Shown in pieces: positions 47,501-58,900 of a stretch of DNA of 64,000 bases. The number at the start of each line of letters is the position of its first letter. Position 1 is the first letter of the stretch. The stretch spans positions 47,134,175-47,198,174 of the forward strand of contig OX381705.1 of the NCBI GenBank assembly GCA_947462335.1, written 5' to 3'. This DNA comes from Harmothoe impar (lineage: Eukaryota; Annelida; Polychaeta; Phyllodocida; Polynoidae). The notes beneath the pieces were generated by a model, which was not told where the DNA came from, did not search any database, and saw only the letters and a program-made list of their open reading frames with translations. Made by a program: the position numbers and the translations under genes.

Positions 47501-47573
47501 CGGCTGTGCCATGGACACTGTCCAGCTCATCACCAGGGCCCTCACCGAGATAAGTGCAAAGGCCAAACTCTAA
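41575..47573 (+). CDS. DDO: DDO3: D-aspartate/D-amino-acid oxidase, copy 3 of 3
   Basis: Third paralogue, nine coding exons: 41575-41771, 42991-43111, 43345-43487, 43816-43870, 44362-44463, 44897-44961, 46600-46717, 47122-47226 and 47454-47573. The joined frame is 341 residues and ends KAKL. It has GAGISG in place of GAGIIG (the GxGxxG pattern is kept), [17 protein letters not shown] and HNYGHGGSG. Exon 6 is one codon longer than in DDO1 and reads YTYILPG, and the Arg237 position is His. It is the most diverged copy. Intron 1 holds an 880-bp inverted-repeat element and intron 6 a TTAA-flanked element with a tRNA-like segment. It faces the STK36 gene tail to tail with 2.4 kb between the stop codons. 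As in the other copies, the ATG follows a splice acceptor (TTGTAG then GAGG). Confidence 0.9.
41907..42788. mobile_element. 882-bp CACTGTAAAAAA inverted-repeat element in DDO3 intron 1
   Basis: Ends CACTGTAAAAAATAGATG and CATTTTTTTTACAGTG. The right end has tandem GGTGATTCTACGTAAAAT units (about 42609-42695) and GTGACCGTCAC palindromes. No gene. The intron 1 of DDO1 and DDO2 is short and lacks it. Confidence 0.7.
45769..46325. mobile_element. 557-bp element with GGTGGCCGGCGG ends in DDO3 intron 6
   Basis: Perfect 12-bp inverted ends. The flanks are TTAA (45765-45768) and TTAT (46326-46329), consistent with a TTAA target. It contains the tRNA-like segment at 45861-45935. Confidence 0.6.
45861..45935 (-). 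repeat. tRNA-like, probable SINE head
   Basis: Read on the minus strand: an A-box-like CCATGGTATAATGGTGAAAG, a stem pair CCTTG/CAAGG around an anticodon-like loop, and a B box GGGTCGAATCCC. The acceptor stem does not pair properly and the loop length is off, so it is not an intact tRNA gene. Similarity is closest to tRNA-Asp-type promoters. Confidence 0.5.
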
Positions 47574-47798
47574 TAGAGGACTCTTGTGTGACATTCCAGT
47601 GTCTCTCTCCATCTACCTCCTCATAGGGGTATACACTCTTGTAGGATCACGAGTGTTAATATAATGAGTATATAACAGTTTGAATGTATTATATGTTATG
47701 ACCTTCATTCTTATAAATTCTAATACAAATTAATAGAAATTGCTCAATTACCTCCAGATGGTAAAAACAATAAGAATTGATATGAGATTTTGCAACAG

Positions 47799-47804
47799 TT
47801 TATT
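47799..47804 (-). promoter_or_regulatory. Nearest canonical minus-strand AATAAA after STK36
   Basis: No AATAAA is seen on the minus strand between the STK36 stop and this point, 2.2 kb downstream. Either STK36 has a long 3' UTR or it uses a variant signal such as ATTAAA (one lies near 49424). Confidence 0.25.
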
Positions 47805-48001
47805 TATGCAGCCACTGTCGGCTTTCATTGCATAACTCAAATGTGTACGTACTACACATCACTGGACGGACTTTCCTGATAATTACAAACTACAGATAAT
47901 ATATACTCATATATACAATCAGCAATGATGACTAACAAAACCTTTCATATCTACAAAGAGGTGTTCGACATGTGCCTTGCAATTGCTATTAGTAGTAGAA
48001 A

Positions 48002-48007
48002 AATAAA
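48002..48007 (+). promoter_or_regulatory. Candidate poly(A) signal of DDO3
   Basis: This is the first AATAAA I find after the DDO3 stop, about 430 bases downstream. It lies beyond the only nearby minus-strand AATAAA (47799-47804). If both are used, the DDO3 and STK36 3' UTRs overlap by about 200 bases. Confidence 0.35.
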
Positions 48008-48984
48008 CTTTTTAAGTTCCACTCACATTCACATGAATACATATCTTGTTGTGAATTAATTGCTTTCCACATTGTTTACACATTTTTCTGTGTGAAATGC
48101 ACTTTGCATAGTACAGGCCTATATCACAATAGTTTCTTGTAAAGCATAATTCACAGGTATCCATCAGTTGATCTGCACCCCTGACCCATATGGTATACAA
48201 GAGGGCATATTTAAACTACAGAAAGTGTAATTTGTATACTAAGTAGGTAACTACTAGGATGAAGACAGTGAACCTATACAGGATGTCAAAACAAACACAT
48301 AAGGATAGATTCAAGCATGTTAAAGGTGTCTCACTACTCTAGGGTTAAACTAACGTTAACAATGCCAAGGTGCCATATTAAAGCTGTATATTATTGATGA
48401 TATATTCATTTATAATTATTTCCGCTAACTTATGTCAATCATACTTCTTAGTGATGAGACCACGGTATGTGACATGATATTCGCTGTTCATTCACCACTT
48501 CATTATATCATTTCGGACATTGAAATAACTTCTTCTTCTCTACCCCTACCATTGAGTGCTATGGCAGAGCACTCTCCAAATGCAGCCTCTATTCATAACA
48601 CTTTACAGTAATTTCCAAAAATGTGAGGTATGCTCGGAAATAATTCCAACTAAACTAACCCAATACTATCCTGATGTAAAGAAAATGAACCAAATAAAAA
48701 TGTTTCATTTATGAATTTTCACCATCCAATCAGGCATCCTTCTCGCTAATAGCCCATTAAGAAACACATTCAAATGGCCAAAAATAGGAACACAAATTGT
48801 AGCAGTATTCTATAAAATATCACAAATTCCTGATACAGACCTTTTTCCACACTGATCTCTTTCATATTCCCTACATACATGTATAAGGTAAATCACTAAA
48901 GATGGCAAGTGGTATTTGATAAACATATTGAAGTCACGTGAACTATGCGCTGTCCTGTACAGTGTGCGTTTGGTACATACTCCT

Positions 48985-49286
48985 ACTGTGGCAGAGCTGC
49001 CAAACCTGAAACCTTCAAAATTAATAAATGAATTCGATTTAATCAATTTGATATTCAAAAGCATTTACTTTTAGTTTTACACCAAAAGAGATCTAGTAGT
49101 GTTTTACACCATACCATACATTTTGATAACATCCATTTTCATGTATTATAAAATATAGCAAGGAACTTGATTTGGAACTCGATTTGGATAGAGCAATTTG
49201 TAATTTTGTTATAAGGTTCTTTTTTAAATTGGATGGAGTTTGTAATATAACGACAACTTAATACTACTTGGCAGCTCTGCTGTGGT
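48985..49286. repeat. 302-bp inverted-repeat element in the STK36 3' flank
   Basis: Arms GTGGCAGAGCTGCCAA and TTGGCAGCTCTGCTGTGG at the two ends, AT-rich interior. Probable MITE. Confidence 0.55.
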
Positions 49287-49996
49287 ATTCAACCTTGAAT
49301 ATCTAGCACCGTGATGAAAATACCACAGTGTTAATCGTGGACCCTAAAAGCAAAACTGTGATATGTGTTATAACCTATGAAAATGTTGTGTAGGAGAAGC
49401 ACATTTACAATCTAAGGAATGATTTAATATCATTGGATCTTACACTTTGATATACACTGTGAATTCAGAGCACAAACATTGGTACAAGTATTATATAATC
49501 TAAAAAAAGAAAAAGAATCATCTTGCTTTTTTTGCATTGATAATTTACTGAACAATGGACTGAACACCTGACAGATAAGGACATATGGAATGTAACTATG
49601 TGACATAGACATTTTCATAGAATGACTTTGGTGGGCTGAAAGTGGTTAGATACTACCAGTATTCTTTTATATTTAAGAAATTATGGAATGTAACTACCAG
49701 TATCACAGCATATAACTAACCTCTTTTGAAATCTGTCCTATACAATGCATAATGTAATTTGTCCAGACTGTCATTGTGATGGCCTTCACTATATAATATA
49801 CCATTGTACATGTGCTTAGATTATGATGACACAGGTATAAAGTAACAGGTACTTTTCAGACAAGCCTAAATTGTAGCTACACTCAACATGTTAACTCCTG
49901 CAAAAGAGACACTAACCTTATAGACCTACAGTATCACTGTACAACCTAGAAATAAATAACCCCTATATTTACATACAAATATGTGCACTACACCTG

Positions 49997-52900
49997 CTAC
50001 TTGGCAGTGCTGAGAACTCGGATAAGCTTGGCGCAGTGGCCCATGACAGTTGTAAGACTCCGCTGACCGAGACTCTTGCTTGTCATCATTGAGGTGCGCA
50101 TACGCGGAGTGCTGGCGGCTGCGCTGGTCATCCCATTTGAACCTGACATGGAGGTTAGCTTCTCGAGAGCATTACACAGCTTCAGTTCCTGTGAATATAT
50201 GAGTTTGTATATAAGGATATTTATATCTAAAGCATCGATTACAAGACTTCTAGATTCTTTTGATTTTTTGGGGGGAAATGAACCTCATTGAAATTATGTA
50301 TTGTGCATAATATCATTTAATTCATTTATCATTACACTGTCAGAATCTCGTAATCTGCCAACAAAATGTCAACTTACCTTCCGGAGTAAAGGCTGAGCCA
50401 CCATTGACCGTAAGGATGTCAAAGCACATTCCTGTACCCCATACTGACTGTCATGACAGGCTACCTCTAGAATACTGAAAGAAGTAGACAATACATTAAC
50501 ATTGGAAACCCCTATGTTGGCCGGGTTGTTTGCTTGTTTCATGTTTATTCTAAGTGACAGCTTAGATGATACCAAGGGTAGTGAGGGTTATCAATTCTAT
50601 TGTATGAGTAATTACCTTTTAATTATCTTATTTTATATATAGTAATTAAATTGCAATACTCGATCAGTTTGTTTTTTTCTCAAGTATTTTTCCCCCTTTC
50701 TATGATTAGACATTTTAGTGGAGACGGATACAAACATACATACTAGACATATGTGTATACAAAAGAACATTTTAGAATCATTAGGCTCAACATTAATCGA
50801 CACATTATACTTACTGCTGAATGACCTTTTCTTTGAGGAACCGGTTTATGAGGTCTGTGGAATGTATTGTGAGGTTACCAAGGGCACCTGTAAAGGAACG
50901 GCCAGAACTGTAGAGTGAAACGTATACACTAGTTCAAAGTTTCAAATTGGTGGAATGTCTATATAGATTTAAATCCTGTTAGTACATGTATGTAATCCCC
51001 AAGAAACACAGGTTCAAACTTGTATAGCTTCAATTCTTTCAACACCTTTTTAATGACTTGCCCTCCAATAGAGAGGATGTATAAAACCAGGCAAAATATA
51101 ACTTTATGTGAAGTGGACACTGACTCCTGAAGATGACTTACTGGCAGCATTAGCTCTTGTCTTGGCTACTGGATCATCAAGTAGTTGGATGAGGGGTGGT
51201 ATGGCTGGACCTAACTTCCCATAAAGCTGGGCACTGTGGAAGGCAGCATTTCCAATGGCATAAGTGGCACCCTTACGGACATTTGGGTCCTCATCCTTCA
51301 AGCCTTTCAGTAAAGAGTCCAAAATGCCCTCTCTGAAAGAAAGAGTGAAATGGTGAAGAGAAGGATCAGATGTAACATAGTGCTGGCTTCAGACTGAAAA
51401 CTGAATGTTACAGAATATATTGAATTGATAATTCAGGCATAAACAATTTTATAAATCATGTTTTGACATGTTATTTGAGCAATTGTCAGTCACATTTAGC
51501 TACTGATGTCACCAATCAACTGTCATATGATTGACTGGGGTTTTGGTACAACATACTTATACCAGAACGCCACCTGGTGAGTGAGGACAGTATAATGGGT
51601 CAGCACAGGTATTGACCTCAGTGCAGTGGGCAGTTTGCAGTCACCAGAGACAGTAGGCAGTGGACTTTTTCAGAAACATAAAATTCCACCCCCTGAGATA
51701 AGATGAGTGCACTAGTGTTGAGAAATGCCCTCAATGACATATTACCTGTCCCGGAGGTGGACGTAGAAGTTCGTGGAGTGCCGCATCATATTACCGACCA
51801 TACTGCATGTCCGGGACCGCAGCACCGGGTTCGGGTGTTCTAACAGCTGCCGCAAACAGCTGTAGTCTCCTGTAACAGCAACCAATCACACATGATACAA
51901 CATTGAATACACAACAGCCTAAGGGAGTGCTCATTTTTTAACAACAGGGGGGGGGTGGTGAGATTTCGCGCGGAGCGTGCAAATTTTTTTCAACCCCCCC
52001 CCTAGAGGGGGCGAAATTTTTTACCCCCCCCCCGGTAGGCCGAAAATCGCGCGCGTTCGCGCCTCTTTGTAGCATAGTAACGCGCGGGCTTTTTCCCTCA
52101 AACAGGTTGAATTTTTTTGACCCCCCCCAAGAGGGGTCTGAATTTTTTACCCCCCCCCCGGTCAAGGGGTCCAAATTTTTTACCCCCCTCCCCCAAATCC
52201 ACCACCCCCCCCCCCTGTTGTTAAAAAATGAGCACTCCCTAAGGCTTAGGATTTAATTAAATATTTCACAATGTATAATCTTTTCTTTTAATTTTTTTTC
52301 CCTTTTATACGTATAATTTTGCTTCAGCGGGGGATGAACCTGGTTTGTATGAAATCACCTTGGATTTATGTTCTGGATTGTGGACAATAAATAAAAATAC
52401 TGCATTTTACAGTAGTCAAAACATTAGTATTACTGCTAGATTTCAAGTAAATTAGAGTAGTTCATACCCTTTGCGCCCTGGAGTATCCTCTGTAGCATGG
52501 CTAGGTGTTGTTGTGATGTGCGCACTAAGTGACTACAAATGGACACTGTGTCGCATACTACCGACATACTTTGTCCGGCCGGATTCATACAGCTCGCAAT
52601 AAATGTCTCCCCCTGTAATACAAGTACAAGTAACTTGCAGCTAGTAGGTTAAAGATGGTGTATCAGCTAATAGACTTCCCAAATCTTTTCTTCAAAATGG
52701 ATATAATTTTAATGTCAAGGGTTTTGTTATTATTTTAGCTGATATGCAGTGCTCAATGTTAAATATATTTGTGTATAAATGCATGATTTGAGATAGAAAA
52801 TAATGTTGCTTTTTCACCTCACTGACTCAGTCACTCCCCCAGGTGAGTACAGGGGTAACTATAGCCTGGTAGAGAAAGCACTGAGCCATGCAGTACCACA

Positions 52901-55900
52901 ACATAGACAGCTTTAGTGTCGACCTACAGTAAAAGATATTGCACTGCATGTGCTCATCTCATAGACTAAGACACTGTCAATCATTTTAAAAGTTAGGGAA
53001 GATGTATGGGATAGGATATACAATAGTAAGATGATAAAACTAAAAAATCTCTAAATATTTAGCTGATACACCATCTTTAATGCATTTTTGTTTTTTTTAC
53101 CCTATGGATTTACATGTTAACAAAGGACCGTACAATCATATTAAAGAATGTTTGGTACTGCATTAATAAGTCAGAAAGAGCACAGCAGATTTGATTTTCA
53201 GTTAAAAAGAGAAGGAAAAGATATGATATACCAAAGTTATGTCCTTAATAATAAATACCTTAGGCTGACTGATACATCCAGCAAACTGCTCAACAAAGGT
53301 TGGGTCTCCGAGTACAAGGCGGGACATGAGGCCGACTGGCAACTCAAGCTGCTCAGACTTCAGGTAGACCTGACTCGCGTAGAACAAGCGTGGAAGCAGA
53401 CCGTGCTGGAAACTCCTGATATAGAATAACCACTAGTATTAGAATATATCTAGGGTATAACAGTAGACATAAATTTCAATATGGGAACATACAAATCTCA
53501 ATGACTGACCGATTCTTTAAAAATAAATAGTCCCAGTAAAGAATTATCTGTGTTGCAAAAGATGCATCTACAAGATATAGTCCAGAAGTGTGCATCTGCC
53601 AGCTGTGACATGTGTGATATGTCACATGTTCATCGGATTACATGGGTGGTAGCCTTTACAATTATTCTATGGAAATGGATTTGGATCGGTAGGCAACATA
53701 CTCTTGTATATTGGAGAGGATTTCCTCGTTGGTGTCTACAGCGAACGGGAAGCAGAGCAGCTGTGTTGTCTGTAAGATAATCTCCACCATAGGGCCTGAC
53801 CCATCAGCCTTCATCTCGATGCTGCAAGGTCAAAGGTCATGTTAATGTCCAGGATCACATAAAATCAAAATCAAGTCACGTAAAGGTTAATCCCAGAAAC
53901 ATTGGATAATGCCATGGCATTTAATCAATTATTGTAACCTAGGTACTATGAAAACATGTATTTTCTGTTCCCAATGTAAAATGTATAAGGATTTTACAAA
54001 GTAAAGTTGGGACATCTTTCTTTTCAAGCAACTATATAAATGCATTACAAGGTAGGTATGATTAAAACTTAAATGTTCAATTGATAAAGTGATACTCCTT
54101 CAAAAACAAACAATAAACAAACATGATATCCAGGGGTGGAATAGTAGGAGCATAAATGTCATGGATTGGGGGTAGCCACAACGCTACACACGTACTGTGT
54201 AAGACATTCTTGTATAAACAATACACTGATGAAAAAAATCTAAAAACAACAACCAAGCTGATCAAAACACATGACTGATTCTCCAAGAAAAGCATAGTTA
54301 ACTGCAAGTGGCATCCTCAATGTTTGTCAGGATAAGTGTCAAAATGGAGACTCTGTGGTGGTCAGATTCAAATTGTGTCAAAAAAACACAGAATCAATGA
54401 GGGAAGGAGAAAATATATGGTAAAATAGAATTGATGGTAGAGGGGTGTTCAATACTGAGTAGAAGCATTGGGAGTCGTTGCCCATGTGTGCGGATGTATA
54501 GGTGCCTTTCATAAGGGTTTTCATGCCTTTCATGAGTGCATAAGGCATTTAAGTACTTAATTTTGCTTTTATATTAAACACTGACATAAGAGTGTATAGA
54601 GATGTACTTCACAGACGAAATAAGTGGTTGGGATACACATGTGCTGCTGTGTGGTTGATATAGATCTGTGAAGTCCACCCAGGAGTTGAAGACCAAACTT
54701 GTAGCAGTCTATACGGAATCCTGCCGGACACCGGCTATAGCCGGCAAAAAGCCTGCCGGTCCGGCAGAAATGTGGCTACTACCGCCCCGAATGACTGGCT
54801 GTAATCTGCAGGTCTTTGCCTACATGCCAGTTTTTACGGCTTGGGGAACCTATTCATTATTATTATTAATGTGAAAAGTTGCATTTTATTTGATTTTAAA
54901 AAGAATAAGATTGTAGGCCTACTCCCATTTCCGGGCCTCCAAAAAATAAGCCGGGCCTGCTAAATGAAATATCTGCAGGACCGAATGTCCTGCATCGTGA
55001 ATTTTTTTTTGTATAGACTGTTGTAGGAATACTATATTATCTCCAACATTGCATGGGTTAAAAGGGGCTTTTATTGACTTTTCATTATGAGAAATCTAGA
55101 TGGCACATGCCAACTGACTTCGGTACTGTACATGTAGTTCATTTAGTTCATTCTCTTAAGCTGGGGGAAATTTTGATCTGTTATCAATTGTCTACCTGTA
55201 CCGAAGTCAGGCTGATGGGCAGGGGATCAAAATTATAACGCCATAATTATATTAACCTCATTATATAAACCTGGGTGGACTATCAACAGATAAAACATTT
55301 AAATCATGTAGTACAGACATATACTTATGTTTACATTTATCAATAATAAGACATGCCTGTTACCAAATAGCTAAATGGTCACAGGACGAGGACATCAGAT
55401 TCATGACTTCAATTAACTATTAATTTTCCAAGTACGCTCTCAAATGTAAATCAATGAACATATTCATGTTGAAAGACATCAGTATCCAGCGGATTATGCG
55501 ATTGCATCTTCAGCTTTTTCATAACCTTTACAACATGCTTTACTCTTTTCCTGGAAAATAGGTCACTTTATGAACCGCCTGAATGAATCAGGAGAGGGTA
55601 ATTTAAACATGTTTAATATTGTTATTTTATTCCCCCCACCCCTTTTTTAAACTTTTCTTTCCTCTCAAAAGGACATCTAGTTATTGTCCTCGTCCTATAA
55701 CTTGCATCATGTCTCTGTGCCCTTGTTACCTGGCTCCCTCCGGTCTGATCTGGTTAATCAGGTCGGTGGCTAATGAGCCATCAACCCTACAAACAGAAAT
55801 ATACAATGTACTCGTCTACAGAATGATCAGCTTAACTATTTCTCAGTGCTGTATTGGGGTAATTGTAGGATTGTGATTAATTAGATAATGACTGCTGAAA

Positions 55901-58900
55901 GTCTGAAACCCTGCTTTGGTTAACTGTGTTCATGCATTGTACTGATATCATATAGATCTTCTGGAAGCAGCTGAAGAGGAGAGAAGTGGAATTTCCTCTT
56001 TCCCTTTTACTCTTGGCCCAGCTTAAAGCCTAATGTTAAACCAACCAAAAGCTATGGTATTTCCCTTTTTCTATACTTATTTCCAGTGAACTTGTACTAT
56101 TTCTCATGTTCCAATCTATTAATTAAACCTATTCCCAAAACAATTTATTATACTACAATGGTGACTAATAAGACTAGGTGCAATTTGAGTTAATGTTAGT
56201 TTGTTGTGTGTGCATTTATTAGAAAATCCGGAATAAATTACTCACCGCCTTCTGTTGCAAAAGTCAGGGATTCAAGAACAAAATTAAAACTCATTTTCCA
56301 GGTTTCTGGTTAAACTTCGAAATGGCTTATGGTCTTTCTAGAAACTGTTAACTGTCACGTACAAGTCACTAACATTGTAATTTAGATAACTAGACAAAGA
56401 ATAAAGGTAGATAGTAACATAAATAGTATTAATACACAAATTTACCCTACCGACTAAATAGTATATTCCATATGTCAGACCGAGCACAGTCATTGCTGGC
56501 AATGGAATATAGATGTGTTACAACATTACAACGTTATTAGTTACGAACACTGACGGGGTACATGTCAACTCAATCAGTTAGCAAATAGAATATATCCTTT
56601 AAATAAAACATTCCGATATCTAAATAAAAACAATATGTTGCACATCAAATAAAATATGCTCAAGGAATCACCCAGCGAATTGATTTTTTTCTAGCCATAG
56701 ATATCAATATCTCCACTGGGTGATCCCCCAAATATTGTCTTATCTGTAATAGTCAAGTCACCTATATTATCACACTAATTTATACCAGGTGAGATAAGAG
56801 AACTTGTACTTACCTGTTGTCGACAATCTCAAGGAACTCCTTGGACAGTAGGTGTTGCAGTGTTAGAAGTATAACTCCGTCCTTATTCGCTAAGCTCGGT
56901 ATCACCTGGAACATTTCCTGAAAAGAAGCAAAGAAGGATTCATATAAAAGTCCCTGTGCATCTCGAAAGGTTATTTTTCTATTATCTTCAATCACCATGA
57001 CACCTAGTGTATAACCTGCACCTTGCATCTTCCCAGTACCTAGACCTTAGGGAAATCCTATAACCCTCACCTGGGGTAAAAAAATAGCTACTTTTGCTAG
57101 CACTGCACAATACTGGTAAAACCCCTCGTATAACCCGCACCTTGAGTTTTGACAAATCCTATAACTATAACCCACACCTGGGGTTCTGATTAGTAGGGTT
57201 TACGGTTAGACACCACAAGAGGTCTGAGGGTTAAATTGAGTAATGTAACAATACAATTATTTTTTTTAATATATGTTTGTACAGTCCATACCTTGGTGAA
57301 GACGGTGATGGCGAGCTGAAGCACCCCGAGTAGACCTTGGAAGGACACGAGCGCCCAGTCGGGTTGACAGGGAACACCGCCCTCTTCCGTGTTTGTCTCA
57401 ATGTTATGAATAGGCATTGCTGATTCGGTGTTGGTCACCTGGGACAAAAGGAAATTGCCAGTTTAAAATGGCGAATACCCCATACATCTCTGAGATCCTT
57501 CTTGTATTCTCTTTTTTTTTTTGATTTTGCCAATGAATGTAATTACTTACTTAGTTTTTTCATTGACTGGTGTAGAGATATACTGGTACATTGTACATAC
57601 TAATGATATATATATGTTCTGATAAAAGGGCTATGATTATTAATTCCTTAATCTAAATTCAAAGCTATATTTGATGGATCTGAATTGCTTCTAATGTGTC
57701 TATGCAATTTGCAGCATATATGACGGTATGCTTACCCGTAACATTTGAGCAACTCGATGCCAAAGCATGGACCAAATACCACTCTCGATGTACATACTTG
57801 CAACCGGCAACTCTCCCTGGAAATGGAAATGGTTAAAGGTAGGAAACCAAAGGAGCTTCAGTTACACATCAAACCATGGTCATGGTTTGAAGCTTCTATT
57901 TTATTCTCATTATTTTCATTTGATATTTCTTTTAAAGTTGGTATCCCAACTGTTGCGGTGACGAATTTCCACCTCCAGGATGGGGATAAGCATGATGATG
58001 TTGTAAGACATATGTGAAAGTATTAAAGCTCTATGAGAACTATTTCCATACAAAAATCCCCACACAGTAGCAAAAATGAATTTTCACCGAGCAGTCAAAA
58101 ATAAAGCAATTAGCATGCCTCTCTTCTAAACCACAAGGTGGCAGCTGTGTACAGTGTTTACAAAATATTCCCATTGCAGACCCAGTAGCTCAACTCCATT
58201 CATGAACACATTAGTACATTGCCATCTCTACAGGTGGCAGCATATCTCAGATGGTTTGCCAATGCTTGAGTTTTCTCCATGAAAGCTGTAGATCTAGATG
58301 TTATTACACACTTTACATTAAAGCCTTTAAGACTCTTGGTAACCAGAATGAAGCACCCATTTCAGAAGAAAAGTGTACATTAAAGACTTTCAGGTAATTA
58401 TTGAGAGGGGTCAATTCCAGTCACCCCAATTGGGATACCAACTTTAAATTAACCGATCATCACATACGACAAACGATATAATATGAAGATCTTCCCAGTT
58501 AAATTTGCGGGAGAATAGATTCTTATAGTTTAACATACGCTCTAATAATTTTAGGTAACCTTTTGGCTATATAGACTGTAGAACCCACCTGTGCAATGAG
58601 TTGGAATAGTAAGAAGATGATGCCATCCAAGACTCCATACTCGAATGGACACCGGACACATATCTGGGCCAGATCGGTGAACTCGGACAGTGCGGCCATA
58701 AGGATCTGTTCTGGCTGAACCTCCACAGATATACCATGGTAGAGTAGTTGTGAGAAGAGTAGCGCCGCCGCAGCCTGTCATACAGAATATGGCAGTAAAT
58801 GAGACAAGACCTTAAAAGGGTGAACTCAAATTCTCATTTATCACTCATACATGTATAATTGTATACTAAGTCTTATATCTTGTTATTTAAACAGCTGTGT

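Larger units (their letters stand above)
47574..49996. other. Convergent 3' region between DDO3 and STK36
   Basis: It holds the presumed 3' UTRs of both genes, poly(A) candidates on each strand, and one inverted-repeat element (48985-49286). No other gene is seen. Confidence 0.5.
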
